Source: Clostridia bacterium
GTDB lineage: Bacteria > Bacillota > Clostridia > Oscillospirales > Acutalibacteraceae
DNA length: 64,000 nucleotides
Direction: 5' to 3'
Assembly: GCA_024404025.1 (NCBI GenBank)
Contig: JAKSQP010000006.1
Span: 1 to 64,000, forward strand
In this document: one piece after another, positions 32,938 through 41,834 of the stretch
Position numbering within the stretch: the stretch's first letter is position 1
Layout of the letters: the number at the start of each line of letters is the position of its first letter
Position numbers and translations under genes: made by a program
The notes under the pieces: model-generated
The model's database searches: none
Told to the model about the DNA's origin: nothing
Seen by the model: the letters and a program-made list of their open reading frames with translations, nothing else

Positions 32938-33471
32938 TTATCTACAAAATTTTGTGACATAATTATCTATGCAATGCTCGATTATTTCAACTGCCTTTTC
33001 TCTTCCCTGAACTTCGTCAACAACCGTTTCTTTTCCTTCAAGGTTTTTATAAACCGAGAAGAAATGGGTCATTTCATCGAAAATATGGGCAGGCAGTTCC
33101 GAAATATTCTTATACATATTATAGTTGGGATCTTTGAACGGGATAGAGATGATTTTTTCATCCAGCTTTCCGTTATCCTTCATAATAATAACGCCTATCG
33201 GATAGCATCTTACAAGGGTCATCGTGTCGATTTCCTCGCTGCACAGCACAACAACATCGAGAGGGTCGCAGTCATCGCCGTATGTTCTCGGAATGAAGCC
33301 GTAGTTTGCAGGATAATGAGTTGAAGTATAAAGGATCCTGTCAAGAATCATAACGCCCGTTTCTTTGTCGAGCTCATATTTTTTCTTGCTTCCTTTGGGA
33401 ATTTCGATAACCGCAAGGAAATCCTCAGGGGTTACTCTTTTGGGATTCACATCGTGCCAGATATTGCTCAT
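32938..33471 (-). CDS. ppa: Soluble inorganic pyrophosphatase (family I)
   Basis: Hydrolyses pyrophosphate released by biosynthesis. Family I signature: IEIPKGSKKKYELDKETG at the N-terminus, YPANYGFIPRTYGDDCDPLDVVVL with the metal-binding Asp cluster (about 60-83), and IGVIIMKDNGKLDEKII. At 177 aa it is the usual size. It is placed between the Gfo/Idh gene (26 bp upstream) and guaB (24 bp downstream), probably one transcript. Pyrophosphate removal would help drive nucleotide synthesis. Confidence 0.95.
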   Translation of the reverse strand: MSNIWHDVNPKRVTPEDFLAVIEIPKGSKKKYELDKETGVMILDRILYTSTHYPANYGFIPRTYGDDCDPLDVVVLCSEEIDTMTLVRCYPIGVIIMKDNGKLDEKIISIPFKDPNYNMYKNISELPAHIFDEMTHFFSVYKNLEGKETVVDEVQGREKAVEIIEHCIDNYVTKFCR

Positions 33472-33497
33472 TTTAATCTCCTTAGCTGCTGTATACC

Positions 33498-34538
33498 TTA
33501 ATCAAAATATATTGTTTTGCCGGTTTTTGCCGATTCATAAACTGCGTTGACTATTCTTACGCTCTTGATTGCTTCCATCGGAAGAATGCCGGGGTCTCTG
33601 TCTTCCATAACGGCGTTTATCATATCTTCAACAACATAGTTATGGCCGAGGCAGAGAGTAGGATCAAGGGCAGCAAGAGCTGCGTTGCCCTGATATTTTT
33701 CAAGCATTTCCTTTTCTTCCTCTTCGGGAGCATCCTTGAACTTCCAGGTTTTCAGGTGATCCTGATCCGCTTCCATTGAACCGTTTGTGCCGTAAACACA
33801 AATATCGGTGCAGATTCCGGGATAAGCGCAGGTTGTGCTGATAAATGTTGCAACTGCGCCGGATTTAAATTTGATAAGCGAAGCGGTAAAATCTTCCGTA
33901 TCGATTTTATGATTATAAATTGCGGTTTGCGAAGTAACGCTTTCAACATCGCTGTTCATAAGCCACTGCATAATGTCAACGGTATGGACTGCCTGATTCA
34001 TAAGCGATCCGCCGCCGTCCATTTCCCATGTGCCTCTCCAGCCGCCGTTGTCATAATATTCCTGCGTTCTGTACCATTTGACCGCAAAATCTCCGAAGAG
34101 AACCTTGCCGATTTTTCCGCTTGTTATCGCATCGTGCATAAGCGGCATATCGGGGTTATATCTGTTCTGATGAACAACGCCCGCCTTCATTCCGGTTTCA
34201 AGCCTTGCCTTTTCGATTTTCATTGCCGCCTCAACGGTAATATCAACCGGCTTTTCAACGAGAACATTTTTGCCCGCTTTCATCGCCTTAACTGCGAATT
34301 CTGCGTGCATACCGCTCGGAACGGCGATGCTCACCGCATCAATATCAGGATTTTTAAGCATCTCATCAAAATCGGTATAGGTGATTATTTCCGGAAACTT
34401 TTCCTTTGCCTTGTCAAGCTTTTCCTGCTTGAGATCGCAGACTGCGATAAGATCCGCATTCTTTGAATTGTGTGCGGCTTCCGCATGATTCATGCCGACT
34501 CCGAGACCGACAACTGCATAACCAACTTTTTTTGCCAT
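33498..34538 (-). CDS. Gfo/Idh/MocA-family oxidoreductase
   Basis: A 346-aa NAD(P)-dependent sugar or cyclitol dehydrogenase. The Rossmann loop is VGLGVGMNH at about 10-18. EKP (VLVEKPVD, about 93-100) holds the family lysine. GGGSLMNQAVHTVDIMQWL carries the catalytic His. A C-terminal beta-sheet domain completes the fold. CGGAGG precedes the ATG. It heads the transcript with ppa and guaB. It differs from iolG at 3775 (GGxxxxQAxHxxD rather than MTIHDFD), so a different substrate is likely; which one is not visible. Confidence 0.82.
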   Translation of the reverse strand: MAKKVGYAVVGLGVGMNHAEAAHNSKNADLIAVCDLKQEKLDKAKEKFPEIITYTDFDEMLKNPDIDAVSIAVPSGMHAEFAVKAMKAGKNVLVEKPVDITVEAAMKIEKARLETGMKAGVVHQNRYNPDMPLMHDAITSGKIGKVLFGDFAVKWYRTQEYYDNGGWRGTWEMDGGGSLMNQAVHTVDIMQWLMNSDVESVTSQTAIYNHKIDTEDFTASLIKFKSGAVATFISTTCAYPGICTDICVYGTNGSMEADQDHLKTWKFKDAPEEEEKEMLEKYQGNAALAALDPTLCLGHNYVVEDMINAVMEDRDPGILPMEAIKSVRIVNAVYESAKTGKTIYFD

Positions 34539-34683
34539 TTTTATTTCCTCCGTAAAACATTATTGGTGAAATTACGAGAGCATAAAATACGCTGCATTGC
34601 AAAGCCACGCTGCTTCGCAATAAAAAAGCAGACCGTACGGCTTATTTTTCCGCAGCGGTCCGAACCGACTGCCTGCGAGCCGG

Positions 34684-35172
34684 TCAAATGCTTTTATATG
34701 TTGTAAATTTATATTTTACGCCCTTATATTCCTGCTCTTCTCCCTCTTTTGCAAGAACCCAGTTCGGATCTTTGTCAAGATCGGGAAAAAATTTATCTGC
34801 GGGCTTGCTTGAATCAACCTTTGTTACATAAACGGTGTCGCAATAGGGTACAAGCTGCTCATAAATTGACGCACCTCCGCAGACATATACCGTATTTGTA
34901 TCAAATCTGCGAAGAACGTCAAAAAGCTCATCAAGAGAACGGACGACGATAACATCGGGCGCACTCCATCCTTCAACATTGCAGATAACAATGTTTACTC
35001 TGTCGGGCAGAGCTTTTTGACCGGGAAGCGAAAGAAAAGTTGCATGGCCCATAACAACAACATTGCCAATGGTTTTCTGCTTAAAAAATTTCATATCGTC
35101 GGGAATATGAAAAAGAAGCTCGTTTGAATTTCCGATGCCCCAGTTTTTATCAGCGTTGACAATTGCTTTCAT
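34684..35172 (-). CDS. folA: Dihydrofolate reductase
   Basis: NADPH-dependent reduction of dihydrofolate to tetrahydrofolate. MKAIVNADKNWGIGNSNELLFHIPDDMKFF carries the Met20-like loop and the catalytic acid region. VVMGHATFLSLPGQKALPDRVNIV is the cofactor/substrate segment, and VYVCGGASIYEQLVPYCDTVYVTKV is the C-terminal signature. Length 162 aa. It follows thyA by 23 bp, the classic pairing, since thymidylate synthase produces the dihydrofolate it recycles. Confidence 0.96.
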   Translation of the reverse strand: MKAIVNADKNWGIGNSNELLFHIPDDMKFFKQKTIGNVVVMGHATFLSLPGQKALPDRVNIVICNVEGWSAPDVIVVRSLDELFDVLRRFDTNTVYVCGGASIYEQLVPYCDTVYVTKVDSSKPADKFFPDLDKDPNWVLAKEGEEQEYKGVKYKFTTYKSI

Positions 35173-35195
35173 ATCGCATTTCCTTTCTTTCCGTT

Positions 35196-36026
35196 TTAAA
35201 TCGCAACCGGAATTTTTGCGGTAAACTCGTGGAATTTATAGTTTTCAAGCCAGAAGCTGTCTTTTGTGAAATCATAGAAATTATTGATGCTCTTGTCCAT
35301 GTGGAATTCGGGAGCATCATAAGGCGTTTTTGCTATAAGCTCCTCAACTATGGGCACATGGCGGTCATAGATATGAGCATCCGCAATAACATGAACGAAT
35401 TCGCCGACCTCAAGCCCGCTTACCTGCGCAAACATACAGGTCAGAGCCGAATACTGCGCAACATTCCATATATTTGCGGCAAGCATATCCTGCGAGCGCT
35501 GGTTTAAAACAGCATTGAGCTTGTTTCCGGTAACATTGAAGGTCATGCTGTAAGCGCAGGGATAAAGAGCCATTTCGCTCAAATCCTGATGAACATATAT
35601 ATTGGTAAGTATTCTGCGGCTTGCAGGGTTATGTTTAAGATCATAAAGCACACGGTCAACCTGATCCATATCGCCCTCTTTATAGTGATGCTTAACTCCG
35701 AGCTGATAGCCGTAAGCTTTGCCGATAGTGCCGTTTTCATCCGCCCATGAATCCCAAACATGACTGCCGAGATCGTTGATATTGTTTGATTTTTTCTGCC
35801 ATATCCAGAGAAGCTCATCAACCGCACTTTTAAGAAATGTTTTTCTTAAAGTAAGAATCGGGAATTCTTTGCTTAAATCATATCTGTTAACAACACAGAA
35901 TTTCTTGATGGTGTGAGCGGGTGTTCCGTCTTCCCATCTGGGTCTGACCTCACGGTCCGTATCCCATATACCGTTTTGAAGAATGTCTTTGCAGGTATCG
36001 ATAAACACTTTGTCAGCGAAGCTCAT
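35196..36026 (-). CDS. thyA: Thymidylate synthase (ThyA type)
   Basis: Methylates dUMP to dTMP using methylene-tetrahydrofolate. The catalytic Cys sits in ALYPCAYSMTFN, here with YPCAY instead of the common PPCHT. The phosphate-binding NQRSQDMLAANIWNVAQYSAL and the final DFHM-like region are present. The N-terminal LTLRKTFLKSAVDELLWIW is typical. Length 276 aa. Its ATG overlaps the upstream kinase stop by 4 bp (ATGA). The unusual active-site neighbours place it in a clostridial subgroup, but the function is not in doubt. Confidence 0.95.
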   Translation of the reverse strand: MSFADKVFIDTCKDILQNGIWDTDREVRPRWEDGTPAHTIKKFCVVNRYDLSKEFPILTLRKTFLKSAVDELLWIWQKKSNNINDLGSHVWDSWADENGTIGKAYGYQLGVKHHYKEGDMDQVDRVLYDLKHNPASRRILTNIYVHQDLSEMALYPCAYSMTFNVTGNKLNAVLNQRSQDMLAANIWNVAQYSALTCMFAQVSGLEVGEFVHVIADAHIYDRHVPIVEELIAKTPYDAPEFHMDKSINNFYDFTKDSFWLENYKFHEFTAKIPVAI

Positions 36027-36865
36027 ATTTTTTCCTCCAGACGATTAATATAATCTTTCAATCCGTGTTCAAAATCGACTCCGAGCCTTGTGTCCGTGCC
36101 GGCTTCGTATGTTCTGCGAATGGCGGAGCAGACAAATTCAAGAGCGATCTGAGCGCTTCTGAAAATATTTATTCCGTTCATATATGCGCCGAAAAGCGCC
36201 GAGGCGAATAAATCGCCTGTGCCGTAATATACACCGTCAAATCTTTCGGTAAAGAAATATTCCGTTCTGTTTCCGCTTCTTACCGCACATCCGATTTCAT
36301 TTTCGGAGAAAGAAACACCGGTCAGCACGGTCATCTTCGCTCCCGTTCCCGAAAGTGCCGAAAGAAGCTTTTCAATATATTCTTTATCTCCGTGCAGATC
36401 GCATTCGGAATCGGTCAGAAACGCCGCTTCCGTTATATTCGGAACTATTATATCTGCTTTTCCGCAAAGCGATTTCATCTCTTCCGCAAAACCGGGCTTG
36501 AAGGTCTTATACATTTCTCCCCCGTCTGCCATAGCAGGGTCAACAAGCACAACGGTTCCTTCCCTGCGGAACATATCTATGAAATCCTTAACGATTTCAA
36601 CCTGCTCCGTTGAGCCGAGAAAGCCGCTGTATATCCCGTCAAACTCAACCCCGAGGCTTTTCCAATGAGAAGCATAAGACGGCATATCGCCGGTAAGGTC
36701 ACGGTAAGTGAAGCCTTCTATATTGCCGGTATGCGTTGAAAGCACGGCAGTAGGAAAAGCAGCAGCTTCGATTCCCGACGCAGAAATCACGGGAAGGGCC
36801 GCAGTAAGCGAACATTTACCTATTCCCGATATATCGTGAATTGCCGCAATGCGTTTCAGTTTCAC
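36023..36865 (-). CDS. pdxK: Pyridoxal/pyridoxamine kinase
   Basis: ATP-dependent phosphorylation of B6 vitamers, PfkB/ribokinase-like fold, 280 aa. IHDISGIGKCSLTAALPVISASG (about 9-31) is the vitamer-binding start. VLVDPAMADGGEMYKTF and IIVPNITEAAFL lie mid-protein, and the C-terminal GVYYGTGDLFASALFGAYMNG holds the anion hole and catalytic Asp (GTGD). The start is GTG. First gene of pdxK-thyA-folA, overlapping thyA by 4 bp. A PLP link to one-carbon metabolism (serine hydroxymethyltransferase) is a reasonable but inferred reason for the pairing. Confidence 0.9.
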   Translation of the reverse strand: MKLKRIAAIHDISGIGKCSLTAALPVISASGIEAAAFPTAVLSTHTGNIEGFTYRDLTGDMPSYASHWKSLGVEFDGIYSGFLGSTEQVEIVKDFIDMFRREGTVVLVDPAMADGGEMYKTFKPGFAEEMKSLCGKADIIVPNITEAAFLTDSECDLHGDKEYIEKLLSALSGTGAKMTVLTGVSFSENEIGCAVRSGNRTEYFFTERFDGVYYGTGDLFASALFGAYMNGINIFRSAQIALEFVCSAIRRTYEAGTDTRLGVDFEHGLKDYINRLEEKI

Positions 36866-36902
36866 AGCGATTATCTGCCTTTCGGTTAGAAATATTTAGT
36901 AT

Positions 36903-36931
36903 ATTATACTATTTCCAAAATTGTTTTTCAA
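36903..36931 (-). promoter_or_regulatory. Promoter of pdxK-thyA-folA
   Basis: Minus strand TTGAAA (36926-36931), 17-bp spacer, TATAAT (36903-36908). Confidence 0.75.
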
Positions 36932-37009
36932 CCTAAAAATTTTTTTCGGCAAAAGCATAGAGAAAAAGATACAATCTGAAAATATTTTGTGCATAACACT
37001 AAAAACTTC

Positions 37010-37038
37010 TTTACATACACGGAATTTAATGCTATTAT
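37010..37038 (+). promoter_or_regulatory. Promoter of the first ceramidase-like gene
   Basis: TTTACA (37010-37015), 17-bp spacer, TATTAT (37033-37038), followed by AGGAG before the ATG at 37080. Confidence 0.68.
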
Positions 37039-37079
37039 AAGGTTTAGCATTCAGCGAATAATGAAATAGGAGAATTGCA

Positions 37080-38867
37080 ATGAAAAAGAAAGCAGCAAAA
37101 TTCGCAAGCGTTATTCTTGCGCTCTCAATCGTTTTCTCATCAACAACAATCATTTCCGCTTCGGCAGGCACATCGCCTATCGCAAGAGTCGGCATTTCGG
37201 CTCTCGGCGGAATAATCAGAGGCGTTATCGGCGGCATCAATGCGATTATCCCCGATAATAAAAATTTCGGCAAGGTTTCAGAGCATTCAACCGAAAACTT
37301 CTACTCCGGAACGGAAACCTTTAAGGATTCCGCAGACGCAGGCGCAAAGTGGAAGCTCGGCTACTGCAAGAACTCCCTTATCCCCGATGATATCTTTGAA
37401 GGCGAATATTATCTCGGCGGCTTCATGTCAATGCAGAACGGTATGAAGAACAAGGTTGAAGAAGTAGTCGGCGGCATGGATGTGCGTGCAATCGCACTTG
37501 ATGACAGCTCCGGAAGAGGCATAACCGTTTTTGCAAATATTGACTGCATCGGTTTTTCAAACGGCGACATCAAAGCCATCCGTGAGCTTGTTGCGAAGAA
37601 GCTTCCCGATGTTAAATTCACATCAATCAACATTTCTTCAACCCATTGCCACAGCTGCATAGACACTCAGGGTCTCTGGACAAACCTCTTCCCCAAGCTT
37701 CTCAAGAATCTTGTTAAATCATATTTCCGCCTTGATATGGAAAGAGGCGTAAATACGGAATATATGGAAGGTTTCCTCTATGAAGCAGTTGCAGATGCCA
37801 TTGTCAGCGCCGCAACAGATATGAATGAGGGCACTCTCAAGGTCGCAAAGAAAAACATAAACAAGGATTATTTCAACAATAAGAACAGAAAATCAGCTTC
37901 CGCTCTTATCACCGAAATGACAAGACTTACCTTCATCCCCGATGATCAGGAAATCAGACCCACAATGCTTGTTAACGTTGCAGGTCATCCCGATGTTACC
38001 GGCCTCGCAGTTGACAAGGAAGACAACGGAAGACAGCTTTCCGGCGACTATGTAACCTATATGCAGGATACCGTTGAAGCCGGCGGCTATAACTTTATGT
38101 TCATTCAGGGCCCCATTGCAGGTATCTATATGGGCAGAGGTCTTACAAACGATGATGTTGACACCAACCCCGACAGACGCTATATGCAGTCCGTAAGATA
38201 CGGCATTGAGCTCGGCAAGATCGCTCTTTATCTCACAAACACCGTTGAAGAAATTGAAGCTGACTATCAGCAGAACCACTCCGAAGACTGGGCAGCTCTC
38301 CAGGCTGACATCAGAAACCACAACGAAAAGGTTGCCGCAGGAACATCAACGGAAGAAAGATATACTCTTTGGTATAAGGACTGGACTCCGACAACAGAAA
38401 CAGAAGTTTCACCCCTCCTCAACATCAAGCTTGCAGAGGTCAAGGTTGAGGTTACAAATCCCCTCATTATTCTTGTCGGCAAACTCAATCTTGCAAACTA
38501 TGCAGTATGCAAGCAGGGTCTTAAGTATTACATTTTCGTTGAAATCGGTTATTGCGAAATCGGCGAACTCAAGTTCGTTATGATGCCCGGCGAAATCTGC
38601 CAGGATCTTGTTGCCGGCGGCACATCGCTTACTGCCGAGGGTTCCTTCTCCGGCAAAGAATTCGGTCTTCCCTGCATCTATGAAATCTTCGGTGAAGACA
38701 CAGTCTGCTTCGGACTTATGAACGATGCGGTCGGTTATGTTGTTCCCGATAACGATTACACCGCAGGCATTGTTGACGAGCATTATCACGAGCTCCTTTC
38801 GCTCGGCAAAACAGAAGCTTCCTCAATTATGGAAGGATTTGTAAAACTTCACGAATCCCTCAACTGA
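37080..38867 (+). CDS. Secreted neutral-ceramidase-like protein 1
   Basis: A 595-aa exported protein resembling the N-terminal metal domain of neutral/alkaline ceramidases. The signal peptide (1-28) is followed by a glycine/isoleucine-rich amphipathic stretch (about 38-58). Predicted zinc ligands match the family order: SSTHCHS (His189, His191), AGHPDVTG (His303), MPGE near residue 504 and the Tyr of NDAVGY near 549. The loop that normally carries the catalytic Ser (NGAAGDxSP-like) reads FIQGPIAGIYMG here, with no serine. The enzyme activity is therefore uncertain. A paralog lies at 41835. Monocistronic, with promoter and terminator. Confidence 0.75.
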   Translation: MKKKAAKFASVILALSIVFSSTTIISASAGTSPIARVGISALGGIIRGVIGGINAIIPDNKNFGKVSEHSTENFYSGTETFKDSADAGAKWKLGYCKNSLIPDDIFEGEYYLGGFMSMQNGMKNKVEEVVGGMDVRAIALDDSSGRGITVFANIDCIGFSNGDIKAIRELVAKKLPDVKFTSINISSTHCHSCIDTQGLWTNLFPKLLKNLVKSYFRLDMERGVNTEYMEGFLYEAVADAIVSAATDMNEGTLKVAKKNINKDYFNNKNRKSASALITEMTRLTFIPDDQEIRPTMLVNVAGHPDVTGLAVDKEDNGRQLSGDYVTYMQDTVEAGGYNFMFIQGPIAGIYMGRGLTNDDVDTNPDRRYMQSVRYGIELGKIALYLTNTVEEIEADYQQNHSEDWAALQADIRNHNEKVAAGTSTEERYTLWYKDWTPTTETEVSPLLNIKLAEVKVEVTNPLIILVGKLNLANYAVCKQGLKYYIFVEIGYCEIGELKFVMMPGEICQDLVAGGTSLTAEGSFSGKEFGLPCIYEIFGEDTVCFGLMNDAVGYVVPDNDYTAGIVDEHYHELLSLGKTEASSIMEGFVKLHESLN

Positions 38868-38880
38868 AAAAGCACAGGCT

Positions 38881-38910
38881 AAACAGGTCAGCAATGCTGA
38901 CCTGTTTTTT
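38881..38910 (+). terminator. Terminator after ceramidase-like gene 1
   Basis: Perfect 12-bp stem AAACAGGTCAGC (38881-38892) with 38896-38907, loop AAT, then T-run. Confidence 0.92.
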
Positions 38911-38944
38911 ATGCCGGAAATTCTGTAGTATTAAATATTTTTTC

Positions 38945-38973
38945 TTGTATTTAAATTTTATATATGATATAAT
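38945..38973 (+). promoter_or_regulatory. Promoter of the AKR-SGNH-EIIC-ceramidase operon
   Basis: TTGTAT (38945-38950), 17-bp spacer, perfect TATAAT (38968-38973), 35 bp before the first ATG. Confidence 0.72.
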
Positions 38974-39007
38974 AATCGAAAATAACTTGTTACAGAGGTG
39001 AAAGAAT

Positions 39008-40120
39008 ATGCAATATCGTGATTTCGGCAAAACGGGTGAAAAAGTGTCCGCTCTCGGCTATGGCTGCATGAGATTTCCCGTTATCGACGGCAACGATAAA
39101 GAAATAAATGAAACCGAATCAATAAAGCTCATAAGGACTGCAATTGACAGCGGAGTAAATTATGTTGACACGGCTTATTTCTATCACGCAGGCAACAGCG
39201 AGCTTGTTGTCGGCAAAGCTCTTAAGGACGGCTACCGTGAAAAGGTGATGCTTGCAACGAAGCTCCCTTTAGGTCATATCAACTGTGAAGAGGACGTTGA
39301 AAAAATCTTCTGCGATCAGCTCCGCAAGCTTCAGACCGACTATATAGATTTCTATTTGCTCCACGCAGTCAATGCAGACGGATGGAAAAACAAGGTGCTT
39401 GAATTCGACATTCTTCCGAAGCTCGAAAAGCTCAAAACGGAAGGCAAAATCAGGCATATCGGATTCTCATTCCACGATGATCTCGATGTTTTCAAAATGA
39501 TTATCGACGGATATGATAAATTTGAATTCTGCCAGATCCAGCTCAATTATCTCAACACCGACTATCAGGCCGGCATTGAGGGACTTGAATACGCAGCTTC
39601 AAAAGGTCTCGGCGTTATCATTATGGAGCCTCTTCTCGGCGGAAAGCTCGCTTCTCCTCCCGAATCATTTGCCCATCTGCTTCCCGAAAACAAAAATCCC
39701 GTTGAAACCGCTTTCGATTTTCTCTGGAACAGACCGGAAGTTTCGCTGCTTCTTAGCGGAATGGGCTCAATGCAGATGGTTGAAGATAATATCAAATACG
39801 CCGGCAGAAGCTCGATCGGCATGATGAGCGATGAAGAGATTGCAGTTCTTGCCGCCGCAAAGAAAGAATATGACAAGCTTACGGTCATCCCCTGCACGGG
39901 CTGCCAATACTGCATGCCCTGCCCCGCAGGAGTTCTCATTCCGAAGGTATTCTCCGCTTTCAGCCTTATCGCAGAGGGCGGCAGAAGGCAGATAAAAGAA
40001 GTATTTCCCGATATTGAAGATGTTGCCGGACTTTGCAAAGAATGCGGAAGCTGCATGAAGAAATGTCCGCAGCACATCGACATAATCGAAATGCTCAAGA
40101 ATGTTAAAAGAAATTTTTAA
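39008..40120 (+). CDS. Aldo/keto reductase with C-terminal ferredoxin domain
   Basis: A 370-aa oxidoreductase. The AKR barrel carries the tetrad Asp-Tyr-Lys-His: YVDTAYFYH (Asp and Tyr, about 53-61), MLATKLPLG (Lys near 85) and FYLLHAVN (His near 119). The last 90 residues hold two cysteine clusters, CTGCQYCMPCPAGV and CKECGSCMKKCPQ, predicted to bind iron-sulphur clusters. Such Fe-S AKRs are common in anaerobes and may use ferredoxin instead of NADPH. GAGGTG precedes the ATG. First of a tightly packed operon running to at least 43.4 kb. Substrate unknown. Confidence 0.88.
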   Translation: MQYRDFGKTGEKVSALGYGCMRFPVIDGNDKEINETESIKLIRTAIDSGVNYVDTAYFYHAGNSELVVGKALKDGYREKVMLATKLPLGHINCEEDVEKIFCDQLRKLQTDYIDFYLLHAVNADGWKNKVLEFDILPKLEKLKTEGKIRHIGFSFHDDLDVFKMIIDGYDKFEFCQIQLNYLNTDYQAGIEGLEYAASKGLGVIIMEPLLGGKLASPPESFAHLLPENKNPVETAFDFLWNRPEVSLLLSGMGSMQMVEDNIKYAGRSSIGMMSDEEIAVLAAAKKEYDKLTVIPCTGCQYCMPCPAGVLIPKVFSAFSLIAEGGRRQIKEVFPDIEDVAGLCKECGSCMKKCPQHIDIIEMLKNVKRNF

Positions 40121-40132
40121 GAGGTGCTTAAA

Positions 40133-40747
40133 ATGAAAATACTTTTCCAGGGCGATTCAATCACAGATGCAGGCAGAGACCGTTCCGATCCGCATAATCT
40201 CGGTCCCGGTTATCCTTTCTATGCCGCAGATCTGATCAAAAAAGCTTTTCCCGATAAGGATTTTGAATTCATTAATCTCGGAATCAGCGGAAATCAGACA
40301 AAGGACCTTGTTGAAAGGCTCCAGGCTGATTTCATCGACATTGATCCCGACATCGTTTCGATCCACATCGGCGTTAACGATACCTGGCATCACGCTGCAG
40401 ACAAAAGCTGGATAAGCAACGAAGTTTTTGAAGAAAGATACCGCAAGGTCCTTTCCGAAATCAAGGCAAAAACAAATGCAAAAATTCTCATCATCGAGCA
40501 GTTCCTTCTTTCTGTTCCCGACAAGGATTTCTTCAGAGAAGATCTCAACGGCAAAATTGATGTTACGAGAAAGCTCGCAAGAGAATTTGCGGATTACTAT
40601 ATTCCTCTTGACGGTCTCTTTGCTCAGGCGTGCATAGGCGGTGTTGAGCCCACTCATTGGTCGGATGACGGCGTTCACCCCAACAAAAACGGCTCCGAAT
40701 TCATCGGCGCTCTTTATGCCGATGCAATCAAAAAAATGATCGAATGA
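40133..40747 (+). CDS. SGNH/GDSL-type esterase
   Basis: A 204-aa cytosolic hydrolase of the SGNH fold with all four blocks: FQGDSIT (nucleophile Ser), NLGISGN (Gly), HIGVND (Asn) and the late DDGVHPNKNG (Asp-His). Similar small proteins deacetylate sugars or hydrolyse acyl esters. The ATG at 40133 is chosen because GAGGTG lies directly upstream; an earlier GTG is inside that ribosome site. It follows the AKR by 12 bp and abuts the EIIC gene. No signal peptide, so it should act on an imported compound. Confidence 0.88.
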   Translation: MKILFQGDSITDAGRDRSDPHNLGPGYPFYAADLIKKAFPDKDFEFINLGISGNQTKDLVERLQADFIDIDPDIVSIHIGVNDTWHHAADKSWISNEVFEERYRKVLSEIKAKTNAKILIIEQFLLSVPDKDFFREDLNGKIDVTRKLAREFADYYIPLDGLFAQACIGGVEPTHWSDDGVHPNKNGSEFIGALYADAIKKMIE

Positions 40748-40748
40748 T

Positions 40749-41822
40749 ATGAATACGATTAAAAAAGTTTTAAACTATATTTTTATTGACGGCCTTTCGG
40801 GAATGGCGCTGGGACTTTTTGCAACTCTTATAATCGGAACAATTCTCGACCAGATTTCGGGATTCATTCCGGGAATCGTCGGTGAATATCTGTTTTTTGC
40901 TTCTTCTGTTGCAAAATCCATAACCGGCGCCGGAATCGGTGCGGGAATGGCCTTCAAATATAAAGCCTCTCCCCTGACTGGAGTTTCCGCCGCAGTTGCC
41001 GGAATGGTCGGCGCATTTGCTTCAAAGCTGATCGCCGGCAATGTTATCGGAGATTCGGGAATGCTTTTCAGCGGCCCGGGAGATCCTCTCGGAGCTTATG
41101 TTGCGGCGTTCTTCGCAATTCTTCTCGGCAACCTCGTGAACGGAAAAACAAAGCTTGACATCATCGTCACCCCTGCGGTTTCAATCATCACGGGAAGCGC
41201 TGCCGGTCTTCTTTTAGGCCCTCCTATGTCCGAATTTTCAAGCTGGATGGGCGAAATTATCAACTGGGGAACGGAATGCCAACCCGTTCTGATGGGAATT
41301 GTTGTTTCGGTTGTTATGGGTATATGCCTCACTCTGCCGATAAGCTCTGCGGCTCTCGCCATAATTCTCGGCCTTTCGGGAATTGCTGGCGGTGCGGCAG
41401 TTGTCGGATGCAGCGCACAGATGGTCGGCTTTGCGATTGCAAGCTACCGTGAAAACAAATTCGGCGGTCTGCTTGCGCAGGGAATCGGCACATCAATGCT
41501 TCAGATGCCCAATATCGTTCAGCATCCGCAGATATGGATTCCGCCGATCATAGCGAGCGCCGTCCTCGGACCGGTTTCAACCGCAGTTCTCAAAATGACC
41601 TGCTACGCTTCGGGAGCGGGAATGGGCACATCGGGTCTTGTCGGTCAGTTTATGACCTACGCATCAATGACAGCAAACGGAGTTGATGCAAAGCTTGTTA
41701 TCATTGAAATGGTAATAATGCACTTTATAGCTCCTGCGGTTATCACGCTTTTTATTTCCGAAGCGATGAGAAAAGCCGGAATCATCAAATATGGCTATAT
41801 GGAGCTGAAAAATATAAATTAA
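40749..41822 (+). CDS. PTS EIIC-like membrane protein (PF13303 type)
   Basis: A 357-aa, nine-to-ten-helix membrane protein of the orphan PTS_EIIC_2 group, related to sugar-specific EIIC permeases but without EIIA/EIIB domains, and none are encoded nearby. Typical segments include FIDGLSGMALGLFATLIIGTI at the start, LTLPISSAALAII and the C-terminal HFIAPAVITLFISEAMRKAGIIKYGYM. ATG is one base after the SGNH stop, so translation is coupled. Whether it moves sugars or another solute is unknown. Confidence 0.82.
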   Translation: MNTIKKVLNYIFIDGLSGMALGLFATLIIGTILDQISGFIPGIVGEYLFFASSVAKSITGAGIGAGMAFKYKASPLTGVSAAVAGMVGAFASKLIAGNVIGDSGMLFSGPGDPLGAYVAAFFAILLGNLVNGKTKLDIIVTPAVSIITGSAAGLLLGPPMSEFSSWMGEIINWGTECQPVLMGIVVSVVMGICLTLPISSAALAIILGLSGIAGGAAVVGCSAQMVGFAIASYRENKFGGLLAQGIGTSMLQMPNIVQHPQIWIPPIIASAVLGPVSTAVLKMTCYASGAGMGTSGLVGQFMTYASMTANGVDAKLVIIEMVIMHFIAPAVITLFISEAMRKAGIIKYGYMELKNIN

Positions 41823-41834
41823 CGGAGGCACTTT

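Noticed and set aside
34560..34683. Possible terminator after folA
   Set aside because: GACCG/CGGTC pairings exist but give only short interrupted stems; a T-run follows at 34621-34627, so function is possible but not supported well enough to list.
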